A program made the position numbers and the translations under genes. 64,000 nucleotides of DNA from Chondrus crispus (Eukaryota > Rhodophyta > Florideophyceae > Gigartinales > Gigartinaceae): contig NW_005178661.1 in assembly GCF_000350225.1 (NCBI RefSeq), positions 9,856-73,855 of the forward strand, given 5' to 3'. Shown in pieces: positions 40,677 through 51,700 of the stretch (the stretch's first letter is position 1; the number at the start of each line of letters is the position of its first letter). Below the pieces are notes generated by a model that was not told the DNA's origin, searched no databases, and saw only the letters and a program-made list of their open reading frames with translations.

Positions 40677-40994
40677 GGCAAACAGGAGTCTCAAGTCACC
40701 ATTTGCCCTTCGCTGGACCAGCAGCTCAGCACCTCGATTCTGAAGAGGCGGGCATCCACAACCTTGATTGACAACCTCCCTACCGTATGTTGAATTCAAA
40801 CGAGTAAGCCTCGGCACCTACCTCAGAACGCACCCAGGTACCGTACTGTGGAGTGCTGTAGATACTGGGTTGGTACAGTATCAATCGCAACCTTTCTGGC
40901 GATTGATCCGAAAAAAAAAAAGCGTTCTGATTCGATGTATTTTGGTAAGAAAATCATTTTATTGTGAGGTCGGGCAGCTCTATGCAACCCCTGT
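40677..40994. promoter_or_regulatory. Divergent upstream region with TACAGTA words
   Basis: The interval separates the TTI1-like and PPR start codons. It holds GGTACAGTATC at 40867-40877, a near copy GTACTGTGGAG at 40843-40853 and an A-run at 40911-40921. Confidence 0.45.
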
Positions 40995-43400
40995 ATGTGC
41001 CCTTGGCGCTTTCCTTCCGAGTTTGGCACCCCCCTGCGGAGTGCGCAATTTCGTTTATGGCTAGTCGTTCGACGGATTCTTTTCTCTTTCCTTGCCTCAC
41101 CCGAGATGCAAGCTTTTGCATCGCACGTCCCGATCGCACTCAACGCACATAGCCAACGATCTCGAATCTCGCCCCTCTCTGAGGTCATCAAGCCTCCTCG
41201 TCTCCCTTCACGAACACGTTGCCGCTGTCAGTTGCAGATTCCACAACCCGTCGCCTCTGATTCATCTCCTCTTGCTAATTCTGTCGAGCAAGATCTGCAA
41301 AATGGTCAGCTTGAAGTTGCAATTACTAGGATTGAAGAGGCAATCTCCAACCAAACAAAAGAACAAGAACCAGCCTTGGTCTACCACTTCTTCCACAGCT
41401 TGCTCTTCCGGGCAAGCAAAGGTCGGCAATGGCATGTTGCCCTTCGAACATTTTATGCCATGGAGTCCACGGGCTTATTCTGCGTGCGCTCAACATCCTG
41501 TCACCTTTTCACTGTTCTGACTCGCGCTGGAAGGATCAAAGAGGCAGAAAAGGCCATGAATGCGTTGTGGAAGACATACATTGTTCTTGCAGATGGCTCA
41601 CAGAAAGAACTGAAAGGAGGCCAACTCCAACGTCGTCAACCGGACGAGAAAATGGTCACAAACATGGCCAACTCAGCGGTCGAACTCGGGCGGCCTGACA
41701 TAGCTGTCAATGCCCTGCAGAAGATGGAGAAACACGGAGTGGCATTTACGGTATTTACAGTAAGCGTCTTGATAAAAGCACATGGCAGGCAACGCAACGT
41801 AGAGGGCGTTACCAATGTTTTGAATGGGCTTGTCGGTCGACGAATCGAACCTGATTTGATTGTGCTCAATACCGCCATCGATGCATACGTGCGCTGCGGA
41901 GAAAAGGGAAAAGCTGGTCAGGTTTTACGAGATATTAGCAAACGGGGACTCGCTCCGAATGCTTCAAGCTACAATCCGATATTGCGAGAAATCGCGCGAT
42001 CAGGGAAACTGGAAGAGGCTCTGAATTTACAAGAAGACATGAACCGTCGGGATATTAAACCATCGGCATATACATACAATGCTCTCATCCAAACTGCCGT
42101 CACGGCGAGGCAATGGACGCTGGCAACTGACCTTTTGATCGCATCATCCGCTGCTGCGCAGAAGTGGAGTCGCAAAGGTTCACGCTCCAGGGGGGAAAAC
42201 TATGAGGATTCTGCAGCAGCTGCGATGTCCAAAGATGTGGCCGTGGGATTCACGACTGTGATTTCGGGCCTAGCGCTCAACGGCGACATCAAGCGAGCTG
42301 GGCAGCTATTAGACTATATGGTGAAGCGCATAGAGGAATCTGGAAAATCGGCCAAGCTCGAAGCCGAGATTGGGATTGCTGTCAGCGCCATTCTTAGCGC
42401 TCTATTGGGACAGAATGAGGTGGTGCGGGCGTGGCGGCTGTTTCGCTCTGTACGCAAACGATTCAGTATTTCTCTACCACCAGATACATACAACGCAGTT
42501 ATTCGCGGGCTTGCACGCCGAGGGGAGGTCGCGTACATGGATGCTGCGGACTATGTGTTTTCCGAAATGATGGAAGCGTTCAACGAGCAACGCTGTCGTG
42601 AAAACGAGGACGACTACCCCCTGCCAAAGGACGTGTTGGGGTCAACGCGAGGGGCGAAGGCGACACCGCAGGACATCACGCTGGCATACAATACATTGAT
42701 CGATGGCCACTGTCGTTGCGGAATGGCGAGTGCTGGAGAAGGTCTCCTCGAGGAGATGGAGGAGAACGGGCACGTGGCAACGGTGGTGACGTATACAACT
42801 CTAATCAATGGATACGGGAAGGAAACTGACCTGGTGTCGACGCGGCGGATCTTCAAGCGTATGCGTGAGCGCGGGATTTCACCTGACCGGGTCACTATGA
42901 ACGCGTTCATCGGAGGGTGTGTGCGGTCGGGGGACATGGAGCTAGCGTTGCGTTTGTTCGAGGAGATGCAGCGGGTTGGGAGCCGGGTGTCACCTAACCT
43001 GGTGACGTTCTCGGCGTTGATTGCGGGGTACGTGCGGCAGAACAAACGGAACGAGGCTTGGGATATGTATGAGGAAATGAAAGGACTGCAGATCGTACCG
43101 AATGAGCGGCTACTGGATCGGATGATGGCGGCTTTCGTGTCGCCGGATTTGAAGCCGGGGCGGGGAGAGATGGATGACGGGGAGGAGAATGTGCACGAGG
43201 CCGATATGGAGGAGGTGTTGAATCTGGGGGAGCAGGTGGAAGGTAAGCTCGAGGTTGGGTTGGAGGGAGACGTCCTGCGGAAGGAAGGGTGGACATCGCA
43301 GAGAGCGACGATTTTGTTGCAGGATATGGAGATCTGCAGATGCTCAGAGGTTAACAAGAAGAGGTGGCGAAAAGCCATTTCTTCATTATGGGTTTCGTAA
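40995..43400 (+). CDS. P-class pentatricopeptide repeat protein, probably organellar
   Basis: It is 801 residues from ATG 40995, or 764 from ATG 41106. The first 80 residues are rich in Arg and Ser and poor in acidic residues, as in a plastid or mitochondrial transit peptide. At least twelve 35-residue PPR units follow from about 130 to 720, for example VVTYTTLINGYGKETDLVST, PDRVTMNAFIGGCVRSGDME and NLVTFSALIAGYVRQNKRNE. No PLS, E, DYW or SMR domain is seen, so an RNA stability or processing role is likely. A strong donor (AAGGTAAGC, 43241) and acceptor (TTGTTGCAG, 43322) would remove 80 nt and give a shorter C-terminus ending MLRG, as an alternative. Confidence 0.88.
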   Translation: MCPWRFPSEFGTPLRSAQFRLWLVVRRILFSFLASPEMQAFASHVPIALNAHSQRSRISPLSEVIKPPRLPSRTRCRCQLQIPQPVASDSSPLANSVEQDLQNGQLEVAITRIEEAISNQTKEQEPALVYHFFHSLLFRASKGRQWHVALRTFYAMESTGLFCVRSTSCHLFTVLTRAGRIKEAEKAMNALWKTYIVLADGSQKELKGGQLQRRQPDEKMVTNMANSAVELGRPDIAVNALQKMEKHGVAFTVFTVSVLIKAHGRQRNVEGVTNVLNGLVGRRIEPDLIVLNTAIDAYVRCGEKGKAGQVLRDISKRGLAPNASSYNPILREIARSGKLEEALNLQEDMNRRDIKPSAYTYNALIQTAVTARQWTLATDLLIASSAAAQKWSRKGSRSRGENYEDSAAAAMSKDVAVGFTTVISGLALNGDIKRAGQLLDYMVKRIEESGKSAKLEAEIGIAVSAILSALLGQNEVVRAWRLFRSVRKRFSISLPPDTYNAVIRGLARRGEVAYMDAADYVFSEMMEAFNEQRCRENEDDYPLPKDVLGSTRGAKATPQDITLAYNTLIDGHCRCGMASAGEGLLEEMEENGHVATVVTYTTLINGYGKETDLVSTRRIFKRMRERGISPDRVTMNAFIGGCVRSGDMELALRLFEEMQRVGSRVSPNLVTFSALIAGYVRQNKRNEAWDMYEEMKGLQIVPNERLLDRMMAAFVSPDLKPGRGEMDDGEENVHEADMEEVLNLGEQVEGKLEVGLEGDVLRKEGWTSQRATILLQDMEICRCSEVNKKRWRKAISSLWVS

Positions 43401-43625
43401 GGGTCCTGAAGACATTCGTATGTACAGTGCTGGCCAAAATGATAGGGACACACCCAATTTGCATTGCTGCAAGCTCCTTTTGCCCCAATCATAGAACAGA
43501 AGGTGCTCTCTATACATATTGGTCGTGCTAACCACGATAAAAAAGACGGTTTTATAAAAGCAAAAATAGCCTTGGAACTAAAAAGCCAAACGTGTATAAC
43601 AGTTTCAGTCGTAACTCGACAACTA

Positions 43626-44726
43626 CAGTGCTGGCCAAAATGATAGGGACACAGGCTATTCGGGCTGTGGCAGCTCCCTTTTGCTCCAATGATAGAAGGA
43701 AAGAAGCTCTGTACACGTATTGGGCGAGCTAAACGTGATGGAAAAGACTGTTTTATAGAATAACAAAAGCCTTGGAGCTATAAGGCAAAAACGTGTTTAC
43801 GGCATGGCCATAATGATAGGGACAACAGAGACTAACTCGCGTTTTGGCGCAAAACGCAAACTGCGTTCCGCCGAAAGGCGTAAAGGCCATGCTAAGGCTA
43901 CACTCGAGGGGTCTGCAGACGGTTGTGCAGAAAACAGTCGGTTGGTACCTCGGAGAAATAGGAAGAGGGAAAGTCCTGAACGAGCACGAAAAAGGGGCTT
44001 ATCGCTGGTCTTAAGGCGGTAGAACCATTCGAGACATCGCTGCTCGTGTGCAGCGCTCCAAGAACGTAGTTTCTAACTTGTTAGAAGGAAATCAGAACGC
44101 AGAGGACTACATACAGACATTACAAAGTTATTTGCTACCGTTTATTGCTCAGGAGCTGGACGTAGGATGGATATACATGCATGACGGAGCTTCTATTCAC
44201 AGGGCACATCGGGTCAGGCAGTTTTTGAGAGGGAAGACGTGCCGGTTATGGACTGGCCGGCAAAGTCCCCGGACTTAAATCCTTAAGAGAATCTCTGGGG
44301 TCTGTTGGCACGTGCTGTATACGCTGGTTGTCGTCAATTTGACAACGTCGAAGCGCTTAAAGAGGCCGTTTGGGAAGCCTGGGATAACATCACAACGGAA
44401 ATACTGAAATCCCTTTTGGGGTCCATGCAACGACGCTGCAGGGACTGTTACCTTTCCGAGGGAGGTGCTACGAAGTACGGAGGTGAGTATTGCGCATACA
44501 TGGGGTCCAGATATTGGGGTAGAAGTCTTGTCCCTATCATTATGGCCATGCCGTAAACACGTTTTGCCTTATAGTTCCGAGGCTGATTTTTGTTCTATAA
44601 AACCGTTTTTCTATCACGTTTAGCTGTCCCAATACGTGTGCAGAGCCTCTTTTCTTTTATCAGTGGAGCAAAAGGGGGCTGCCACAGTGCGAATAGCCTG
44701 TGTCCGTATCATTTTGACCAGCACTG
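43626..44726 (+). mobile_element. Second Tc1-type IR/DR transposon, internally deleted
   Basis: It is 1101 bp flanked by TA (43624-43625 and 44727-44728). The outer ends are CAGTGCTGGCC and its inverse. The inner motif copies are GGCATGGCCATAATGATAGG (43801) and its inverse ending at 44555. The arms have diverged from those of the enclosing element, so it is a different copy of the same family. Confidence 0.88.
43804..44500 (+). pseudogene. Tc1-like transposase remnant
   Basis: N-terminal HTH fragments are joined near 44088 directly to a later segment (EGNQNAEDYIQTLQSYLLPF), so the middle of the protein, including the first catalytic Asp, is deleted relative to the copy at 47151. The last catalytic block is VPVMDWPAKSPDLNP, then a stop where the family has Ile, then ENLWGLLARAVY. 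Frameshifts and stops make it inactive. Confidence 0.75.
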
Positions 44727-44996
44727 TACCAGCCAAATTAACGCAGTCCAGAGTTTCAGTGACCATATCTTTGAATCTACCCGACCATTTAAAGCCCGTT
44801 ATTGGCTCTCATGAATCACTATTCAGTTTTGAAGGGACTGACGTGGCCAGACCAAAACCCGGCTTGGCGTGGCAGAGCAGTGGACGAAACACTCGACCTC
44901 CTCAAACATTTCAAAAAACAACATTGCTTCAATCCGACACGGCGCAGGCCCAGTCCAACCTACCTTTTTGGATTTTATTCGATTGTTTGGAAATGC

Positions 44997-46677
44997 TCAA
45001 ACTGCCCCAGTCGCATCTTCAACCCTCCTCTTGCACACTGCATGCTTTTGGCGGAGGCGACGTGCATCCCTACTCAATCGCAGACGCTTGCGCCGCTCGT
45101 GACGCACATCAGCGAGCTCCAAATAGCGTCTTCGATCTGCAGCTGGCTCACAGATGTTTTCCGTTACCGTGCTCTGGGCAAAAGAACGCCTCCGAACTGT
45201 TTGACGCCTTTCCTCTCTGGTTTTTCGAGCGTCGAGGACTACCTGGGAAGTTAAATGGACTCCTGTGGAAGTGCGGATCCGAATTGTCCCCGATTCTTCC
45301 ACGTCCGCATCACGCAGCAAAGACCGGCTGCGGTTTAAAAATGACCGCTTCAATTCATCAACTGTTGGGTTCTGCGCACTACTGTTCTCTTGCTCGTCGA
45401 AGAGATGCTTCAAAGGTTCAATATCAGTTCCCAAAACAACGGGATCCCAAATGCCACACTTGCGAAAACCGGACCGGATATTGCTGACGGTCATGCACTT
45501 TTCAAATGCCTTCATGATCATTGTCCCAATATCAAATGCATTAAGTAATGACTTGATGCGTGCCGCCCGGTGAATTTCTGCCTGCAAAAATGACTTGTAG
45601 GCACCAAAAACTGTAACGTCCAGCGGCTGGAGGCGATCTGAACTGTGAGCCCGTAGTGCGATGACAAATGTATTATTGTCTCTCAAAAGTTTGAGGGTGT
45701 AGTACTGAATATGCGCTCCATACCCATATGGGTGGAAGCTTCTCGATATTTTGGATATCCAAAATAACGAGAAGCTTCTAGTTATTTATACGAAGATGAC
45801 TAGTTTCGTCCGCAAAGCTCCTCGCCCACTGCATCATGATCGGTGAGTCTACCCCTGGCACCTCTCGATAAAACAAATAGCATTCCGGCAGTACAGCTGT
45901 GAGGTCTTGCCAGTGGCCGCACACCTTTCGATAATACGGATCTTGGCTCGGGTAGACAATTACTGGCTTGAAAGTAGACCCAGCGGCGGATACGACTGGC
46001 ATGATTGTGACCCTGTCCAGTTGGCCTTTAGTTCTCAAATTGCTTTGCTGCAGCCTCTGTCATGGCTTCCCGATACCCTTTCTAAGACTGCGCCCCACCA
46101 TTCGAGCGAACGACGAGCCAGACTGTTCTACATTGAAAATACACCTTGCATCGCGGATATTGCACCTGTCAAGTGCTGCCTGTACACGGGCAATGTGCTC
46201 CGTGACAGTGCTGGGGGTTATCGCCAGCAATCGTTTGTCCTCTACGACCTGCACCGATGAGGTGCGCAGTCCATGGCGCTTTAGAATATTGTTGGTACAC
46301 GTGTCTGATGGCCGGCGATCGAGCATCTTAATTCCTCTGGATTCAGCCGGCGGAAGAAGGTCCACATAGGTCTTGATCAGGTCACGCACACATATGCGGG
46401 TGAGAGGGGTGTTGTTTTCAGCGAAGTCCTTGATTGTAGCAACGATGGTCTCTTCATGACCAAGGGGCAGTAGCGATGGGCGACCCGGAGACCTGCGCTC
46501 AATGTGGATGTCGGAAGAACTTTGCGTCTGAGACTCGAGGGCTTTTACCAGCCAGCTAGCGTATGCACGCCTGATGATGCCGGAACTGAGCTCGTGTTTC
46601 AGAGAGAGTTGACACCATGTCAAGGCGTGAGCAAAGCGGTCATAAATGGCCTGCTGGGGGCGTCTATGGTCTTCCAT
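44997..46677 (-). pseudogene. pogo-like transposase with several lesions
   Basis: Three open pieces (46677-46060, 46038-45778, 45686-44997) align with the transposase at 20352-22651. Lesions: the first catalytic motif reads FNVEQSG instead of NVDESG (Asp to Glu and Glu to Gln), a TGA follows GIGKP, a TAG follows LRINN, and a fold-back insertion (45722-45778) disrupts the second Asp motif before GYGAHIQ. The third motif RLQPLDV and FRKCGIWDP are intact. Confidence 0.82.
45722..45778. repeat. Compound palindrome 2 (12 bp + 44 bp)
   Basis: ACCCATATGGGT (45722-45733) is a perfect palindrome. One base later, 45735-45778 is a 44-bp palindrome centred on GGATATCC with a single mismatched pair (A/A). 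It lies inside the damaged pogo transposase. Confidence 0.95.
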
Positions 46678-46840
46678 TTTGAAGAATGGATGTGGAACGA
46701 AGACCCTCTTGCGTGCCAGTCACGAGTCTACTTTGGCAAGTCGGCACACCGGATTTATACCATCATGGACTCATTGTAAAGAGCGCACTTTCCGCCTGTA
46801 GGTCCAGTTTGAAATTGCCGCGCAAACTTGACCAGCTTAA

Positions 46841-46893
46841 GACAGCTGTCCGTCATAAAGAAGGCCACACTAGTGTGGCCTTTTTTATGACGG
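46841..46893. repeat. Compound palindrome 3 (10 bp + 44 bp)
   Basis: GACAGCTGTC (46841-46850) is a perfect palindrome overlapping by one base a 44-bp palindrome at 46850-46893, centred on ACTAGT with one mismatched pair (G/T). It lies upstream of the damaged pogo transposase. A T-run follows the central stem, but a bacterial-type terminator role is not expected here. Confidence 0.93.
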
Positions 46894-47150
46894 AGTCCAC
46901 GTAGAAGCTGTTTCATGGCAGAGAGCGTTGCAAAATGATATTGTAATGCCACATGTCGCGTTAAAAAACCTGCCGAATTGAAGGGGCAACTGTTACGGCG
47001 TGGCCAAAATGATAGGGACAGAAAGGACGCGCTCGTGTTTTGGCGCAAAAAGCAAACTAGGTTCCGCCAAAATGTGAGCAGGCCGAGCACCTTCTGCGGA
47101 GCGACCTGCAGACACTTTTGCAGCAGAAATACGGTGTAAAGATCAAAAAT

Positions 47151-48090
47151 ATGGGACGGGGAAACGCTCTCAACGAGCATGAGAAAGGCATCATCTTTGG
47201 GCTTTCTGAAAGCGGTAAGACGATGAGAGACATCGCTTCATGGCTGAAGCGCTCTAAAAATGTCATTTCAAACTTCTTGCGTGCGCTGGGGAGTATGGGA
47301 AGAAAAAAGCGCCAGGAAGATCGACAAAACTCTTTCCTACGGATAAAAGAAGGCTGCTCCGGGCGGCTTCTCACTCAACCAAAGGCTCAAACACTCTACG
47401 CAAGGAGCTAAAACTCTCTGTCTCTGCAAGATCTACTCGCCGCACGCTTCATAACGATCATAATTTTCAGTTCAAGAAGATGATCGCCGCTCCAATGATG
47501 TTCCCACGCCATCTTTTCGCACGGGAACTTTTTGCAAGCGAGAAGCTGACCTGGTCTCTCGCCGAATGGTACAGTGTCATCTGTTCCGACGAGAAAAATT
47601 CAATCTTGATGGACCAGATGGCTTTGCCTTCTATTAGCACGATTTAAGAAGGAAAAGCTTATGTTTTCGAAGAGGCAGGGGGACGAGGATTCAGTCATGT
47701 GTTGGGGGCTTTTTGTGGGGAACATAATGCGAACTGGTATGTCTAGAAGGAAACCAAAACGCAGAAGACTACATTCAAACTTTAGAGATTTATTTGTTCC
47801 CATTTGTTGATCAAGAGCTCGTTTCAGGGTGGATATATATGCATAACAGAGCGTCGATTCATAGGGCGCATCATGTTAAGCAGTTTTTGAGGAAGAGGAA
47901 GTGCCGGGTATGGACTGGCCCGCAAAGTACCCGGACTTAAATCCTATAGAAAACCTCTGGGGTTTGCTGGCTCGTGCTGTTTACGCGGATTGTCGTCAGT
48001 TTTCTAACATTGAAGAGCTGAAGGAGGCTGTTTGGGAAGCCTAGTAAAATATCACAACAGGTACGCTCCAATCTCTTTTGCAGTCAATGC
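47151..48090 (+). pseudogene. Tc1-like transposase of the outer element, split by a copia insertion
   Basis: The start MGRGNALNEHEKGIIFGLSE leads into an HTH (TMRDIASWLKRSKNVISNFL). Later blocks in shifted frames include SDEKNSILMDQMALPS (first Asp region), EGNQNAEDYIQTLEIYLFPF, and ENLWGLLARAVYADCRQF (Glu). Several frameshifts and stops are present. The last codons continue at 53317-53440 beyond the copia element, where they match the equivalent end of the element at 43626-44726. Confidence 0.75.
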
Positions 48091-48261
48091 TGAAAGGAAA
48101 GATGGACCTCTGTCCCCCCTCTTTATTGTTCTGAATCGTTAGTGTCCGTCTATGTACCCTTCTCGGTACTGTACCACCCTACTTGGTTGGATCTCCCCAG
48201 CTCACCCTGGGTGCGCGGCGCCGTCGGACTTACAGTGCCTTACATCGCTTAGATTCCAGCA
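48091..48261 (-). repeat. 3' LTR of copia element 2
   Basis: 171 bp, containing a CGGTACTGTACC palindrome. It is followed on the element side by the purine tract GAGGAGGGG (minus strand, 48262-48270). Confidence 0.93.
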
Positions 48262-48385
48262 CCCCTCCTCGGCGGCGCGCATATTAAAATCACTGTCTCT
48301 CTCACAGATCGATTCCCCTCCTCGGGCAAACACTAGCGCGCATGTTAAATCACTCTCTCTCACGAATCGCTTCCCCTCCTCGGGT
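48262..48385 (-). repeat. Three tandem units containing the polypurine tract
   Basis: CCCCTCCTCGG (plus strand) recurs at 48262, about 48315 and about 48373, each followed by a similar stretch (GCGCGCAT, TTAAAATCACT or TTAAATCACT, CTCTCTCAC). The polypurine tract next to the 3' LTR is therefore present in three copies about 55 bp apart. Confidence 0.7.
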
Positions 48386-48760
48386 AGACACTTCAAAGCT
48401 CGTCCTTGAGCTGACCGTCAGATTCAGCACTATGCGGCGCCCCTGTCGCGTCCACTGCGCCTCCCTCGCGCTCACAACGATCACCATGGCACCTAACTCG
48501 TGCTCGGTGTTCTCGTCTCCGTCTGTCCGATTCTCGAGCACAACAATGAACCGTTTCCTCCTTGCTATATTTCACCGCGTCAATCTGGCACGCACGCACG
48601 TGGGCCTCATGTCTTAGTACGAAACCGAAATATGAGCCTGTGGGCCGTGGTACGGAACAGAAATTGGTTTGACATCTAGCGCATGTCTAGGTTGGTGTCG
48701 GTGGAATGGCCGAGGATACGGGCTGTTGATACGTGCTCTTGACTTCTGCTTCTCCTGGTC

Positions 48761-51700
48761 CTAGTTGTTTTGGAAAATTTCACCTAACGTCTGCATGTTC
48801 ATTTTAGCACGAAGTTTGTGCAGGACTCTCCATGTAACTGATTTTGTCAGCATGTCGGCAATATTTTCGGAAGACGCAACGTAAATCAAATCGACTTGGC
48901 CGGTGCGTAGGAGATCCTTAACGTGATGCATCTTTATGTCAATATGTTTGTTTCTTGCCGTCACCTGCTCGTTTCTGGCCAATGCTATGGCCGCTGTGCT
49001 GTCCGACTTAATGAGTGTCGCGAGCATATGTGAATTGGTCTGGTACGGAGTTCTCGTGGCGATTTCTTGTAATAGGCGACGGATCCAAGTGACCTGTTTT
49101 GAACAAGACGACAGCGCAACATATTCAGATTCGGCAGAACTCAGAGCAATGACAGTTTGTCGTTGGCTCTTCCAGAAAATTGGTCCGTCATTGAGAGTAA
49201 TTGCATATCCGCTTGTCGAATGTCGAGTATCTTGACATCCACCCCAGTCGGCATCGACATGCGCTTGAAGTGATTGCGGTGTGATGTTGCCGCGTGGGAA
49301 ATGTAGACCGAAATCGAGTGTCCCGGCGATGTATCGCAACAATCGCTTTAAGAGTGTCTGATGGCGGGACGTCGGTGCGTGGACGTGGCGTGCAAGGACG
49401 GAGACTGTGAAACAGAGATCCGGTCGTGTGCAAACTGCCAGGTATATAAGTTCGCCGATGATTCCTCGGTATTCGGAGTGTTGTGATTGTGAGAGGATGT
49501 GTTCTCCGTGACGGGCAGTAGTAGTATCAGCGTTGTACGGCAAGGGGGCCCATACTGCATTGCATCGCTCGAGGCCACATTTTGACAATATGTCACTTGC
49601 ATATCGCTGTTGACCGACATGGATTCCGTCTTGGGATTCTGTAATTTCCCATCCGATGAACGTGCTCAACTGTCCGAAAAGTTTTACATCGAATGTCGCG
49701 GAGAGCTTGTACTTTATCCGTTGTAGCAGTGATTTGGAGTTGGAAATGAACATCATATCGTCGACGACAACGACAATAATTACGAACTTGTCACCAGACT
49801 GCAGTAAGAACACCCTTTTATCCACGTTTGAGAGTTTGAAGCCCCAAGATAGAAGGGTGGTGCATAACAGTGACCCCCAAATTTCCCCGGCCTGTTTGAG
49901 TCCATAAATGGACTTGAGTAGGAGACATACCATACCGGGATAAGCTTCTTTTCCTGTGGAGTTTGTAGGCTGCTGCATGATGATCGGGACGTCGAGGTGG
50001 CCGTACAAATATGCGTTTCCGACATCAGCTCCTTCGACAATGAGGCAGTTGCCGGCTGCAAACGCGAGAAGGAGTCTTATCGCTTCATGACTGGCTACGG
50101 GCGCATACGTGTTAAGTGGGTCGAAGTCGATGTGTGGTTGCTGCTTATCTCCACGGATGCAGCAGCGTGCTTTTGGCAGCAGCTCTAAGCCTTGAGCGTC
50201 AAGTTGCTTCAGCTTGAACACCCACGTAAACGGGACGGGGTGCATGTCCGCGGTACGGTGCACATACCGCCAGGTATGGCGATCGACTAGAGCATGGTAC
50301 TCGCGATCAATGGCCTGCCTCCAGTCTGGGAAGGTGATGGCTTCAGCGAACGAGCGTGGAAGGCGTGGGTCAACGCGCAATGAGCGCTTGATGAATGTCT
50401 TGTGTCCACGGTGGTGGGATCGTTCGGCTAGATTGGTGTATGCGTAGGCGTGAAAGGCTCTCATGAGTACCTCTTCAGCCTGTCCGTCACTGTTGTTCAA
50501 GCTCTCAATCTCACTTTGTCGAGCATGTCCGTCTAGGAGAGACGCAACACCAGGGAGCTTTTCATGACGATATGGTCGGAAGTCCTGTACTGTAGTCAAC
50601 ATGATCGACTTGGTCTCAGGAACGTAGATTCGAAAGAGAGTCTCGTCACTTTCCATTCCGACGAAATGTCCATGCATGGAGCGTGCAAGGAACTTCTTGT
50701 TTGGGACCGTCTCCGAGCGGTATCGAAATGCAAAACCGGGCTGTCCAAAGACGGGGACCTTGTTGAAGTGTATTCTTGTGTGCGGATACCAAAGAAGAAT
50801 TGGTATGTCACCTTGAATTCGAGTGGACGGAAGACGGTTGCGGAGCCAATTGGCGTGGTGCATTGCCTCCGCCCAAAGAGAATCCGGCAATTTGGATGCA
50901 AATAATAGGACTCTCGTGCGTTGCCAGAATTCCTGTATCAGCCTTTCTGCTGTACCGTTGCTCTGATGCGCATACGGCGGTGATGGCTTGAGTTCGATCC
51001 CGTTCTCCTTACAAAATGTTTGCACTTCGCCGCTCAGATTCTCACCGGCACCATCTAGACGTAACTGACGTAGGGGGAAACCTGTCTGTCGCTCCGATCT
51101 CATCTTGTATTCGGTGAGAAATTTTGGAAGGTCTGACTTCTTCTTTAAGAAGAACACGTCAGATTTTGCGGTGAACGAATCAACAAAGCAGAGAGAGTAA
51201 GTGCTCCCAGCAGTTGTGGGCGTGACCGGACCGGCAATATCGGCGTGCACAAGTTCGAGCGGAGATACAATGGTTGTCTGTGCTCGCCTAACAGGTGCCC
51301 TACGTGCTTTTCCGAGTTGACACGGGACGCAAAGCATATCTTGCAACGTTTTTCGAGGGAAATGTGGTACATCCTTGAAGAGTTGAGCAAGTCGGAGGTA
51401 CCGTGAGGGACTGGGGTGTCCCGTGCGGTAATGCCACTCAAATGGTTTGCTTTGAGAAAAAAATGGTGTTGGCTGGAATGAGTTGTGATCAGAAGAGCGA
51501 AAAACCGTCGTACAAATAATGCAGTGGCCTGAGTTGTCCGGTTCCGGCTGTGCAGAGCAGAAAGCAACTTCTCGCTGGTCATTGGAGATGTTCATCTTGT
51601 ACAGTCCATGTTGCGATTCGGTCTCGAAAACAACTCTTGATGTTCCAGCTAAGTTGACACTGCAGTGACTAGTGCCTTCATCTTTGGTGGCGAATAAGAC

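Larger units (their letters stand above)
43599..46993 (-). mobile_element. pogo-like transposon 3, inserted in the Tc1 element
   Basis: The ends ACAGTTTCAG and CAACTGT are flanked by TA (43597-43598 and 46994-46995). Removing it restores the left arm of the outer Tc1 element across GTGTA and CGGCG. It carries a degenerate pogo transposase on the minus strand (44997-46677) and was itself hit by a second Tc1 element (43626-44726). Confidence 0.8.

Noticed and set aside
46861..46886. Hairpin followed by T-run resembling a Rho-independent terminator
   Set aside because: The host is eukaryotic, and the hairpin is the centre of a 44-bp palindrome of the fold-back type.
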